Positions 1 to 10,503 of a stretch of 64,000 nucleotides of DNA are shown here, piece after piece. The notes under the pieces were generated by a model. That model did not search any database. It was not told the origin of the DNA and saw nothing but the letters and a program-made list of their open reading frames with translations. Source of the stretch: Epichloe hybrida (taxonomy: Eukaryota; Ascomycota; Sordariomycetes; Hypocreales; Clavicipitaceae); assembly GCA_019022495.1 (NCBI GenBank), contig JAFEKR010000001.1, positions 5,518,001 through 5,582,000 on the forward strand, in the 5' to 3' direction. The position numbers and the translations under genes are program-made. Position 1 is the first letter of the stretch. Each line of letters starts with the position of its first letter.

Positions 1-53
1 GTGACGAATGGTGGCTGCTTGAATCGTAAGTCTTGTGGTTCTTTGCTGCGCAG
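1..53 (+). other. Probable 3' part (or whole) of a MED14 intron
   Basis: The MED14 frame has a stop at 27-29, and an acceptor (TGCGCAG) ends at 53. The window itself begins with GT, so a 53-nt intron is possible. A GTAAG at 26 would give only 28 nt, which is too short. The true donor cannot be decided without upstream sequence. Confidence 0.45.
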
Positions 54-1592
54 GAGGAGGAACCCTTTGGGGGCTTGGGGAAACATTGTTCAAAGGAAGC
101 TAATGACAGGCCCAGGAAACGAATCGATGGAAGCAGAACACGGCGGCTGCAAACAAAGATGCCGCTCAACAACGGCTACCCCGAGTTGACGGACACATTT
201 TGGAACAACTTGGCGTTTCTCACTACTGGGCTCATCGCGCAATCAATTGACATGAGGGAACTGCATCGGCAGAGAATTAAGAGCGAGTCAAACTACAAAC
301 CCTCGTCGTCGGCCTCACTACTTGTACAATTGCCGTCAATCGACATTGCACTTTCCGATCTGTTCCCTGCCATGGCCTTCCATGAAGACGACGCCAAGAC
401 GCATACATCAGTGTCAGATGATTCATCAGTGTCGGAGAACGATGAAGACTATGGGAAGACGGATATCTTATCCCTCATCCAGCAGGCGCCGGGGATCACC
501 GTGCCCAGACCTAAGAAAGCGTGGGCAGAGAACATTGTCAACATCAGCTTCAAGGGGATTCAATCACTTGCGCCAACCGGCGCGACGAACGGGGACGGTT
601 CACAAGAGACAGAACTCATCTGCGTCTCGGAAGCCATCATTCAAGTTAGGAATATTTCAAAATTCTCTTCGTTATCCGGTCTGGCAGATGGCGACGTTTC
701 ATACGACCCACAGCGAGGACAGTTCTCGCTTCGATTGCAGCGCGCGGTAGGCAAGCCGGTGCTCGACACGCTCAAGTCACGAATCATGGCTATTGATCGA
801 TTCGTCAACTTTTTGGAAGCCATGGACAGCGCCAAGGGCACCATTACGACGGAGTCGGTGACGCTGCGTCAGATCACATTTTACTACGGCGGAAGCATGG
901 CTCGTAGTCAACAAGGCCACGAGGCTCAAGAGGTACAGAGTCAGGAACAGAGTCAGAAACAGAGCCAAGAACAGAGCCAAGAAGCGAAGACGACCAGGCG
1001 CTGGCGCGTGGTCATGGACCTGTCCAAGGGAGACATTGACATTGAAATAGAAAAGGGCAATCCCCATCTACAAGTCGTCGATCTCATGAGACAGCTTGTC
1101 AATAGTGATGGCGGCATCAGCGGTCTCATGTCCTGGCTGGCAACATCGCTGCAGGCGCTGCAGGCCATCGGCAAGATGGACAGCCAGTGGGAGCCGCTCA
1201 GGGCAGCGGGACGGGGAGGCTTTGTGTTTTCCATGAAGACGATTGCGTGGATGACGATTGATTACTGGATCAGCACTGGTCCCAACGAACAAAGCCGCAA
1301 GACTGTGTCGGTGGACGTCAAGATGAGGCCTCGCCGCAGCCAAGCATGGTGGCACGTGTGGCGATCCGACGCCGACGCCGCATCGCAAGACGCCGTATCC
1401 AGAGCTCTACAGCCAGTCTGGGACGGCAAAGGCAAAGGCTGGCTTGGCCTGGCCACTGGCGCAGCGGGCCTGCCTGAAGACGGCGTCGTGGCCATGCTAC
1501 TGGCTGTCGACGAAGCGATTCGCACCTCCATCACCGACGGTTCAGCCGACAACAACAACAACAACAACAAGGATGTAGTCGTATTAGACTAG
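54..1592 (+). CDS. MED14: Mediator subunit 14, C-terminal part (5' end outside window)
   Basis: This is the C-terminal half of the Mediator tail/scaffold subunit Med14 (Rgr1), which bridges activators and RNA polymerase II in the nucleus. The frame is open from 54 to the TAG at 1592. Features matching fungal Med14 are the start of the block (FWNNLAFLTTGLIAQ), the ERLV-like stretch before ITFYYG, the GNPHL motif, DYWI, and a C-terminal MRPRRSQAWWHVWR segment followed by a GKGWLGL block. Q/E-rich (residues after RSQQGH) and poly-Asn stretches are low complexity. The frame is closed upstream at 27, and an acceptor CAG ends at 53, so the first ~53 bases are probably intron. The true start lies outside the window. 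The family assignment rests on remembered motif patterns, not on a search. Confidence 0.8.
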   Translation, partial: EEEPFGGLGKHCSKEANDRPRKRIDGSRTRRLQTKMPLNNGYPELTDTFWNNLAFLTTGLIAQSIDMRELHRQRIKSESNYKPSSSASLLVQLPSIDIALSDLFPAMAFHEDDAKTHTSVSDDSSVSENDEDYGKTDILSLIQQAPGITVPRPKKAWAENIVNISFKGIQSLAPTGATNGDGSQETELICVSEAIIQVRNISKFSSLSGLADGDVSYDPQRGQFSLRLQRAVGKPVLDTLKSRIMAIDRFVNFLEAMDSAKGTITTESVTLRQITFYYGGSMARSQQGHEAQEVQSQEQSQKQSQEQSQEAKTTRRWRVVMDLSKGDIDIEIEKGNPHLQVVDLMRQLVNSDGGISGLMSWLATSLQALQAIGKMDSQWEPLRAAGRGGFVFSMKTIAWMTIDYWISTGPNEQSRKTVSVDVKMRPRRSQAWWHVWRSDADAASQDAVSRALQPVWDGKGKGWLGLATGAAGLPEDGVVAMLLAVDEAIRTSITDGSADNNNNNNKDVVVLD

Positions 1593-2216
1593 CCAGCCAT
1601 CCCTCTGTTTTTTTTCCTTTCCCTCACATAATAGTCCCTTATGAAGAAGAGAAGAGAAATTCCAAGGGACAAAAAGCAACCCTTTTTTGGCGCCCCCACC
1701 CTTCCCTTCCTCACATTCATCTTGATATTTTTTTTTCCTATTCGTTTTCGTGTAATGCTACGCTAATATGATACACAATGCAATACCAGGCAGGTATGCC
1801 GTGCAGCGGAGTTGGATTCATTTACCATGGGAGTAGCATCCTTGGCCCAAATGGGACCTTGTGATTCACTGTCTCGTCCTCACTTTGCTAGTTTGTGAGA
1901 ACCAAGGCCAGGAGATGCGTTGTTTTCTCTCGTCCCCCCCCCTCCCCCCTTTTTTTTTTCTGGAAAGTTTAAAATGGCCTGGGTTTAGATTAGAAGTGGG
2001 TTGGCTGATGCCATTTGGACTGGACTGGACCCAAGTATTGGCGAGTTCTACGGGTGGTGTGGACGATGGGTGGTGAGATTTGTCCCATTGTGGGCAGCGC
2101 GCATGTTGCTTATTGTACTTGTTCTTTTAAGAGAAAGGGAAGGATTCCCCCTGATGGTATTTTCTATCCGGTTTGAAATATTACTCTTTTGCCCAACCCC
2201 CCAACACTATCCATCA
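1593..2216. other. Convergent 3' spacer MED14/HEM14
   Basis: This stretch lies between two converging stop codons. It contains T-rich and C-rich runs (for example around 1930-1960) expected in 3' UTRs. I see no conserved coding sequence. Confidence 0.6.
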
Positions 2217-4196
2217 TCACCTCTGTGCTCCCGCGGCCTGCCTCTCGAGATGCTTGAACCTCCGGACGGCAATCTTGGAAACGGGCACGCCGACAAAGGG
2301 CTCGGGAAACTCCAACGACTCCAAGCCAGTCGTGTGCCAGCCGTTGGGGTCCCCCGCCGTCTGCCTGGCCACGTCGTAGCCGGCGCGGATGGCGCCCATG
2401 GCGCCAATCTTGGAGTACGAGCCCCCCGCGACGGCGAGCCTGCCTGAGAAATGGTCGCGCAGCTCCTGGTCGGCCTGCATCATGCGGTCGTTGTGGCCCA
2501 CAAAGTGCTGGGGGATGCACTCCTTTGCGAAGCGCGAGAGCGCAAAGCACGGCGTGTCGGCGGGGATGCCGAGATGCCGCTCCAGGAGGGACTTGGCCTG
2601 CTCGATGGCATCGGCCTCGGAGGGCGGGGGCGCGCCGGAGTCGTAGTAGTGGCCTCCCATGAGGACGAAGAGCTTCGTGCCGGGCGGTTCGTCGGGGCTC
2701 GTGGCGGCGCCGACGTCCGAGTCGTAGAAGACGCCGAGGACGCGCTCCGCGTTGTGCTCGCGGCTGACGGACCGGGGGATCAGGTACCCGAACCCGGGCG
2801 GCTTGAGGTTCTCCCGGGGATACCACATGTTGACCGTCATGATGGACACCGAGTGCGTTTCGGCCAGGCTGGGCAGCTTCTCGGCCGTGACGCGCGCGAG
2901 GTCCTGGCTGGTGAGGGTCGAGATGACGCGGTCGTACGAGCACTTCTGCTGCTGCTGCTGCTTCTGCTGCTTTGTATCCTCCCAGCTCCCCGTTGTGATG
3001 CTGACCTTGTCCGTCTCCTTGTCGTAGCTCATGTCCCTCACGGGCCGGCCCTTTTTGATCTCCACGTTTGCCGTCTTGCTCAGCACGTCCTCGAGTGCTT
3101 TGGGCAAGCTTTCCATGCCCTGCGCGCCAAAATGCAGCAGCGACCCCTTGGCCTTGAGCGCCATTCGTCGAATCTCGGCATCCTGCGACAGCTCACTCAT
3201 GAGCACCTGCTCCCTCATGGTCATCTGCTTCACGTCTGCCCCCAGATTGGGCAGGTAGTAGGCCCAGTAGAAGCGATCGAAGACGCTCCGCGCGCTCAGC
3301 TTGTCAATGTCGCCCCCGTAGATGCCGTGTATCATGGCCGACGCAAAGTTCTCGGCGACGCTGCGGCTCCCGCTCACCTCGTACAGCCACTCCGATATGG
3401 ACATGTCCTTGAGGGGCACGGCGCGGCTGCGCAGGCGGCGCAGGAAGAAGCCTGGCCCTGCGAAGAGGGACTGCAGGAAGAGCGGCTCGCGGACGAACTC
3501 GGCGATGCTGGCGGCGGGGGGCAGCGTGACGAGATGGTCCGGGTAGTAGATGTAACGGGGCTGGTCGCGTGGTGTGAAGACCTTGAGGCCGAGATCGAGA
3601 GCCTGTTTTGGCATTGAACCGTCGCATGGTCAGCCCAGCTGTCTCTTTCATCTTGAAACAGAAGAGGAAGAAGAGGAGGAGGAGGAGGGAGAGGAGGAGG
3701 AAGAAGAGGAAAAGTCTTGCTTGCTTACAAGGTCGTAGAGGATGAGATCGTCAAATCTCCAGGTACTCGTGTGCAACGACGACAGGGTCCGAGGTCCCCT
3801 CTCGAAACTGACGGTCCCCTTGACGCCATCCACGTCGACGGGCACTCGATCGGTCCGGATCCAGCCTCCTAGACTGTCGCTGCCCTCGTAGAGGGTGATT
3901 TTGGCCGTCGACGGCAGCTGCTTCGCGAGGTAGTAGGCCGTCGTGAGGCCCGTCAATCCTCCTCCCACGACGGCAATGTTCCTGTTGTCACTGAGCGTCG
4001 CACATCCCCGTCGATTAATGACGCATGCGGCTGGCTGCTGCCGCTGCTGCTGTTGCCGTTGGCATCTTGGCCGGCTGGAACATGCGATTGATGGCGACGC
4101 GGAGTAATTGGCGGCGGTACTCGGGGGACGCCATGGGCTGCTTCGACAGAGCTGAACTCTGGTCCGGCTGGCGGATGCCAGTGTTGTTAGGGTCAT
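2217..4196 (-). CDS. HEM14: Protoporphyrinogen oxidase (mitochondrial), two exons
   Basis: FAD enzyme of haem synthesis that oxidises protoporphyrinogen IX to protoporphyrin IX at the inner mitochondrial membrane. Exon 1 is 4196-3729, intron 3728-3603 (GTAAGC...ACAG, CTGAC branch site), exon 2 is 3602-2217, giving 617 aa, normal for fungal enzymes. The N-terminus (MTLTTLASASRTRV) is Arg/Ser-rich like a mitochondrial presequence and is followed by a poly-Gln stretch. The FAD-binding dinucleotide fold is NIAVVGGGLTGLTTAYYLAK, with a conserved SLGGWIRT segment. The C-terminus contains the FAD-contacting block LAVAGGSYSKIGAMGAI. A longer start at 4247 adds 17 residues but spoils the presequence-like end, so I chose 4196. 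The intron is very purine-rich on this strand. The antisense frame at 2451-3617 is a shadow. Confidence 0.9.
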
Positions 4197-4939
4197 GGCA
4201 GCGTCTCCTGCCCGGTTGCGACCCATTGCACCACAATACCATGGCATGGCATGGGCGTTGTCGTGTTGTGGAGTGCGACTTGGGACAATTCATCCATGGG
4301 CCATGGGGATGATGGGGATGGGGATGGGAGGTGACGGACGTTTTGAGGTTCCGGGAGGATCCACCTGTGCCGTGCTGTGCCGTGCTGGGAAGGAGGAATA
4401 CTACGGATTACATACGTGGACATCATTTTTCCGTTCCTCATTTCATGCCGCGGCGCTCAACACTGCGCACCCGTATTTTCTATTCGAGGCTATCCACCAC
4501 CCGTCTTCATCACATTGGTACAATCCTTCCCAATCCTTCCCTTGCTTCACTTGTTATTCCCCCTGTTCCTTGCGCTCATCGTTCCCTTCGGAATGGGGCG
4601 GCAAGACGTCGACGTTTCCCACCGCCAAAACACTTAACGCCTCCCGTGCATACCCTTTCATCGTGACAGCAAATACGTCCATCGAAAATGTACATGACCC
4701 TACATTCGGGGCAGAAACAATGACGTAGCCCCCACCAAGCCTGATCTGATAACTCGTCAAACTGCAACCGACCACATTCTGCCGCGTGCTTCTTCCATTC
4801 ACTTTCAGAGGCAACCGTCCGCTGCTGATGACGATCCAGGCTGCAGAGGTCGTCCTCTCTACTAGGAAAAAAATGTCACATGTTCCATGATCGGAAAAGA
4901 AAAGAAAAAAAAAAAAAAAGAAAAGAAAAAAAAAAACTT
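4197..4939. other. Spacer between HEM14 start and NAB2 stop
   Basis: 743 bases hold the HEM14 promoter and the NAB2 3' UTR, since both genes are on the minus strand. There is a GATGGGGATGGGGATGG run near 4311-4330, CCGTGCTG duplications near 4370-4390, and an A-rich stretch at 4898-4936 just past the NAB2 stop. I see no supportable gene. Confidence 0.6.
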
Positions 4940-6491
4940 CTACCCAATGAACTCAGCGTCCGGCGCCTCTTGGTCCGTCATGCCTTCCCCATCAGGTTTG
5001 ACAAGCTCTTCGGCCGCATCCTCATCGACAAACTTCCTCTCACTGACATGCTCGTTGGCCGAGTCGGCGGTCCAGACCTTATCCTTGAACCCTCCTTGCT
5101 GGCCCACGTCGTGCGCAAAGTTGCAGCTGGGGTTCAAGCACGGCTTGAACCTGCACTTGGTCGTGACGTGGGTGAACTTGCAGTTTTCTGTCGTGCAACC
5201 AGCACCATTCCGACACAGAGGCATCGAGGGGTGCTTGAACGGACACCTCGGGTTCTGGCAGTTGGGGAAGAACTTGCACTCCTGTTCACTTTGGTGCGCA
5301 AGCTTGGTCGCGGGGGAGGGATGACGGCCGACACATTTCCTGTTCTTGCAGGCAGCTCCAAAGCTGCAGACGTCGCTGGTGTCAACCGACGCGCCTGGGG
5401 GAGCGGCTGGCGATTGATGTGCAAACTTGCACTCCTTGTTGGTGCAGTGTAGGTTGTATTTGCAGACGGTGTCTTCGGGACTCGGGAGCTCGCGCTTCTC
5501 ACCGGACATGTCGACATCCTCTGCTCCTTCATCAGTGTCTTTCTTGGGGCCGTCGACGCTGGCTTGGTGGGTGTGGTTGCCCCTCCTCTTGTTGGGGTCT
5601 TGCACTCGATCAAATAGTGACTTGCCCCGGCGCTGATTTCCGAACCCTCCGTTGTTGTTGTTGTTGCTGCTGTTGCCTCCGTTCATTAGCTGCTGTGAGA
5701 GTTGATACATCATCTGGTTCTGTTGTTCGAGCATAGCCATGAGCTCCATCTGGTTGGGTTGCTGGCCGGTCATCATCCATGCAGCGCCTTGGGGTCCTGC
5801 CGCCAGCCCAGCTTGTACATTCGTAGCACGAACGTTCCTTTGCATGCGCCCTTGCGCGTTTCGGGGCCCGGATGGTGGGTTGCGGCCGTGTGCATTGATC
5901 CTTTCGTTACCATTACCACGCACACGATGGAGAGCATTGTCCGCCGTTCGATCCATGGCTTTCGACATGTGACCAAGCATTCGTTTGTCTCGATTACCTC
6001 TAATGGTGCCATTTCGCATCGATTTCGGACCGGTAGGGCTAGTCATGTTCCATGTTAAAATCAATGTGCATTGGGGTTTCGAACAGGGAGAAGTGAAGTT
6101 TTACTCACGCATTCAGTTCCGAGGCTTCATTGGCATTCATGTCTGTGTCCATTTCTCCTCCTGGCAGCTGGTCTTGGGAAGATGCCTCCACGGCGTGCCC
6201 ACCCGCAGGCTGGCCGCCGTTCAACTGGGCATTTAGCAGGTCGATCTGCTCAAACAGCCATCTTGAAAAGTTGTGGACACCGGGGTCGTCGGCAGGCAAA
6301 CCGAGCAGATCCCCCGATAATTCTGCAGCGATTTGATCTTGGGTCTTGCCGTTCGCCAGCATCAGGATTATGTACTCGGCAAGCGCCGAGTCATCAGCAC
6401 CGGATCCCCATCCCACTTCGATAAGCTTGGGTTGGATCGCAGTGCTAAGCGCATCCGCCAGGGGCGTATTGATAGCGACCTCGACAGGCAT
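4940..6491 (-). CDS. NAB2: Nuclear poly(A) RNA-binding zinc finger protein Nab2, two exons
   Basis: Binds poly(A) tails, limits tail length and couples mRNA processing to export. Exon 1 is 6491-6109, intron 6108-6039 (GTGAGT...CTAG, 70 nt), exon 2 is 6038-4940, giving 493 aa. The N-terminus (from MPVEVAINTPLADAL) matches the Nab2 PWI-like domain. A Gln/Met/Asn-rich middle follows. The C-terminal half carries five CCCH fingers in tandem: CKYNLHCTNKECKFAH, CSFGAACKNRKCVGRH, CKFFPNCQNPRCPFKH, CRNGAGCTTENCKFTH and CRFKPCLNPSCNFAH. Yeast Nab2 has seven fingers, so this is the shorter filamentous-fungal arrangement. The basic segment KRRGNHTH precedes the fingers. The split codon across the intron reads Ala and keeps the frame. 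Confidence 0.9.
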
Positions 6492-7190
6492 GATGTGCAG
6501 GTTGGTGTGTCGAGAAAGATTTCGCAGGAAGAGGTTTTGGGGATGTGAGGGAAGAGGAGGAGGTGAAGGAGGTGGAGAGTTGTTGCGATACGCCGGGGAC
6601 GTCGTCCACGAAGTACGATCGTCTTGTCACGACGCGTCGACCGAGAATTTTTGGCCGAGTAGCTTCGCTGCGTGGAAAGGTTGCGCTGTCTGCGCTGTCT
6701 GACTGATTGTGCAGGAATCAGTCGTGATTCGAAACCTGTTCACGGGGTTACTTTGTTATCGCGGACGAGGGAATGGCAAAGCGACGGAATTGCAGTAGAA
6801 GCGATGATATCAATTCGAGCGCAGGTGTCTGAAAGACTCGAGCCATTGTCGAGCTCGCAGAGCTCGTGATCAGTCACGTGGGTTTTGTGGGTATTGGCAT
6901 TGCACGAATACTAGGGCGCTCGCTACCCTATAGAAAGAAACATGGCCATACCGGGGGTGGGGGGGGAGTAGTGCTGGTGTTGGCGTGAAGTTTCGCTGTT
7001 GTGCGACGCTTTTTTTTTTTTTTTTACAAAAAAAAGATCTCCTTGGGATAATCCATTGGCGCTACAGTGGCTTACTTGGAATGACCAGAAATCAAACCAT
7101 TCTCCCGGCGCAGGATACGGATTACCGCATAAAGAAACTCGTGTAGCACAGAGTCTTCATCCATCTCCATCAACAAGGGACGGACCTTTC

Positions 7191-7675
7191 AATGCGCATC
7201 TGCCCTTAGTCCCAAAACGGAAGGGGTACCCTTTCAGCTAATTCCCTGCTGAGGACGCCTACATGTAAACACGCGTATGTCAAAAATTGAACACGCATAT
7301 ATCCTTAGTCCTAATCGGGATGGACGGAGCTTTTTTGTTTTTTTTTGTAAAAATGAACAGACGCGAGCCACACCAAAATTAGCTACAGTCTAACCCCTGA
7401 ATGATTTTACAATCGCTACAAGCCCCACGCGGGGCAGTTACTATCAGCTATGAGTGGCTAGCATAAGTGGAGCTATTAGGGATATTATAGGGGTAAAAGG
7501 GTACTTAGTAGTACTAGCAAAAGATATTTAATCTTAAGTATCTTTTACCCCACCTAGTAGCTTTTCATTGGCTTGTTACCCCTGGTCATGTACCTCGTGT
7601 AAAATCATTTAGGGGTTAGACTATACATGTAGGTGGGCTGTCCTTCCGTTTTAGGACTAAGGGCAGATGCGCATT
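7191..7675. mobile_element. MITE-like element with 34-bp terminal inverted repeats
   Basis: The left end 7191-7224 and right end 7642-7675 are reverse complements at 33 of 34 positions (ends AATGCGCATCTGCCCTTAGT and its complement). The enclosed 417 bp has no long open frame, so it would be non-autonomous. A further copy of the GATGCGCATT end lies just outside, near 7688-7697. The target-site duplication is unclear. It contains a second inverted-repeat unit (separate entry). An old palindromic repeat rather than a transposon cannot be excluded. Confidence 0.55.
7384..7625. mobile_element. Inner TA-flanked inverted-repeat unit (nested MITE)
   Basis: Ends 7384-7411 and 7598-7625 are reverse complements at 26 of 28 positions (core AGTCTAACCCCTGAATGATT). 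Both ends are preceded by TA, as expected for a Tc1/mariner or pogo-type insertion. At the centre a 10-bp inverted repeat, GGGGTAAAAG at 7490-7499 and CTTTTACCCC at 7542-7551, makes the whole unit strongly hairpin-forming. There is no coding capacity. Confidence 0.6.
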
Positions 7676-8230
7676 CAAAAAAAGAGAGATGCGCATTTAT
7701 GTACATGTATGTATGTACATGTAGAGGTCCAAGGGACATGCCCGCATGCCTGCCCGCATGGCATTTTGTCGATGAAACAGGTTGCGGGGGATTATCGTCA
7801 TGAGACGGGCGATCGAGCGCTCGGGCCTCTTATTTGACAATCCCCTTTACCCCATTGGCCTCGTGTTGCAAGGCATAAATTACTAGTGGCCAAGTCGGGT
7901 GCCACACCTCGGCTGGCACGTCAGCTCCGCTTCGATCATGTACAGACTTGGTTCGGACCTCGGCAATCCTTTAAATAGAAACTTGATAACCAAGACAGCC
8001 CGAACTGAAGACTAGGCAGGAGTCTCTGATCGAGTCCACAAGTTTGCGCGCCACAAGAAAGCACAAACACAATAAATATAATTGGCGGGACTGCCACTCC
8101 CCGTCTCTCAACCCCAACCAACAACATACATACATGTGTACAGTTGATTAAGCTGAAGACATTCCCCTGGCTTGCTTGAACAAGCAAATACCTACTCTTC
8201 CCCAGAGCCAGCAGTCGTCACCCTGCAAAC

Positions 8231-9026
8231 ATGGGCTTGGTAGAAACCATGGCGGAGCATCTCTCCGTCAAGTTGATCATCGCATTCCTTCTCTTTGCCT
8301 TGATCCTCCGCGGCGTCGTGGCCAGAATAGATGAGAATCGCCGCCTCAAACGTCTGGGCAACCGTGGAATTGACATGACCTCATGGGTTGTTCCCTTCGG
8401 TAAGGCCAAATATGCCGTCCATATCCATTTGTCGACCACGTTGAATATCGACATGTATTCTCCAACGCACTTCGAACTGCTGTGCTCACGCAGAAACCAG
8501 GCCTGGACATCATGTTCCAAAGCATGCTCGCCGTCAAGACCAACGAAACCATGGAAGTCTGGCGAGACTTCTTCTTCAAGCGCCACAACTCCAACACCGT
8601 CGAGGCGCGCATCGCCAACGAGCGCATCGTCTTCACGGTTGACCCGGACAATGTCAAGGCCATCCTGGCCACCCAGTTCGCCGACTTCGGCAAGGGCGAG
8701 TCGTTCCATGACGAGTGGAAGGAGTTCCTCGGCGACAGCATCTTCGCCACCGACGGCGCCCTGTGGCAGAACAGCCGGCAGATGCTTCGGCCGCAGTTCA
8801 CAAAGGACCGCGTCAGTGACCTCGAATGCTTCGAGTCGCACATGGAGACACTCTTCAAGGCCATTGCCAACGGGGGCGCTCTGCAGGGGGAGAACCAGTC
8901 TGTTGACATGGGCAGGGTGAACGGGCAAGTCGTAGACATTGCGGACTTGTTCTATCGGTACACCCTGGATGTGGCCACGGATTTCCTTCTCGGGGCCGAT
9001 GTCAAGTCCATGAGGTATGTTATCAA

Positions 9027-9083
<57 letters not shown>

Positions 9084-10126
9084 GCATCTACCATTCCCTA
9101 CTGCCCCCCCCTTTCTTTTCCTTGCCCCAACCAACACCATGGAAGAATAAACCCTCCCCGATACACACACAGTAAACACAAAGCTAACACCCCCCCTCTA
9201 GCACACCCAAGCAAGCATTCGCAGAAGCCTTCAACTCGGTCCAGCGCTTTCACAACATCACCTCCCGAGCCAACAGCCTCCGCCACCTCATCCCCAAGTT
9301 CAAGTACCGCTCCGACCTGCGCGTCATCAACGACTTCGTAGGCCGCTTCATCGACATGACGCTGCGCATGACCCCCGAGGAGCTGGAATCCAAGAGCAAG
9401 ACCGACAAGGGCTACACCTTCCTCCATCAGCTGGCCCTCTTCACGCGCGACCCCAAAATCATCAGAGACCAGGTCGTCGCCGTCCTGCTCGCCGGCCGCG
9501 ACACCACCGCCGGCACCCTCTCCTGGGCCGTCTACGAACTCGCCCGCCACCCAGCGTGCCTGGCCAAGCTGCGCCGCGAGATCCTCGACATCGTCGGTCC
9601 CGCCAGACCCCCCACGTACGAGCACCTCAAGAACATGCACTACCTCAAGGCCGTCATCAACGAGACGCTCCGTCTGTACCCCTCGGTCCCCTTCAACGTC
9701 CGCGTCGCCCTCAAGGACTGCACCCTCCCCCGCGGCGGCGGCGCAGATGGCTCCGAGCCCATGCCCGTCCTCAGAAACACAAAGATTGGCTGGTCCACCC
9801 TCGTCATGCAGCGCCGGCCGGACCTCTACCCCCCCGTCTCAGACACCTTTGCCGATCCAGCCGTCTTTAGTCCCGAGCGCTGGGCACACTAGCACCCTAA
9901 ACCCCACGACTATATCCCCTTTAACTCTGGTCCCCGTATCTGTATTGGGCAGCAGTTTGCTCTCACCGAAATGAGCTACGTTCTCGTGAGAATGTTCCAG
10001 CGCTACAGCCGTCTGGAGAGCCACATGTTTGACCTGGATGGCGACAAACCCGTTCTCCAGGCGGATGTGGTCTTGTCGCCTGGAAAGGGTGTCCATGTTG
10101 CATTTTGGGAGACTGAAAAAGTGTAA
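8231..10126 (+). pseudogene. Cytochrome P450 (CYP52-like) with in-frame TAG before the haem Cys
   Basis: Exons 8231-8399, 8501-9014 and 9202-10126, with phase-consistent introns 8400-8500 (GTAAGG...CAG) and 9015-9201 (GTATGT...CTAG). The full frame is 535 aa plus stop, as expected for alkane/fatty-acid hydroxylases. There is an N-terminal membrane anchor (LIIAFLLFALIL). The I-helix motif LLAGRDTTAG, the K-helix INETLRL, the FSPERW motif and the haem loop [10 protein letters not shown] with [11 protein letters not shown] behind it are all present. Codon 458 (9890-9892) is TAG. The frame then continues intact through the haem Cys (about residue 475) to a TAA at 10124-10126. No intron can remove the TAG, because no GT lies near it. 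As it stands the product ends before the haem ligand and would be inactive. I infer a recent nonsense mutation or a sequencing error; readthrough is less likely. Confidence 0.8.
9034..9080 (+). repeat. (GA)n microsatellite in P450 intron 2
   Basis: About 23 uninterrupted GA units lie some 20 bases downstream of the intron 2 donor (GTATGT at 9015). It is intronic, so length changes would not alter the protein directly. Confidence 0.95.
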
Positions 10127-10503
10127 TGGGCTTTTCTCCTTCCTTGTTCCTTCCTTCTCCTCTTCCTGCACATAATGGAGCTCCACTTGAGATATTTGGC
10201 ACATTGCCAAGATAAATCGAATGCCGCCTGGGTCCGCCTGGGTTGTAGATGTGTAATTTTGCGAGGCAAAGAAAACAGTGAATACTTACCGAGTGCCCTT
10301 ATTTCGATGCTGTGCAAAGGAGAAGCAGAAGAAGAAACAGCAGCGTTAAAAGGAACATTCTTCGTCATCAACACCGCTTTACTCTCCGACCATAGTCAAA
10401 GAGTCTTCTCCTTTTCAGGGACTCGTCATGTATTCTTCGTAGTTCCAAAATGGTCCATTTCTTATCTACGTAGGTATGCTCAGCTGTTTTCAACGCCGTC
10501 TGC
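10127..10503. other. Convergent 3' spacer P450/aminotransferase
   Basis: The 3' UTRs of two converging genes. I see nothing else of note. Confidence 0.6.

Larger units (their letters stand above)
6492..8230. other. Divergent spacer NAB2/P450 with repeat element
   Basis: 1.7 kb between divergent starts. It contains the nested inverted-repeat element at 7191-7675, poly-T runs near 7011-7025 and 7331-7346, and TACATGTA words near 7700. There is no supportable gene. The segment 7700-8230 is the likely P450 promoter and leader. Confidence 0.6.

Noticed and set aside
1..189. 62-aa frame at the left edge
   Set aside because: Out of frame with MED14 and crossing its probable intron acceptor at 53.
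2451..3617. 388-aa open frame antisense to HEM14
   Set aside because: It is the GC-rich shadow of the HEM14 exon, with no recognisable motif and reversed codon bias.
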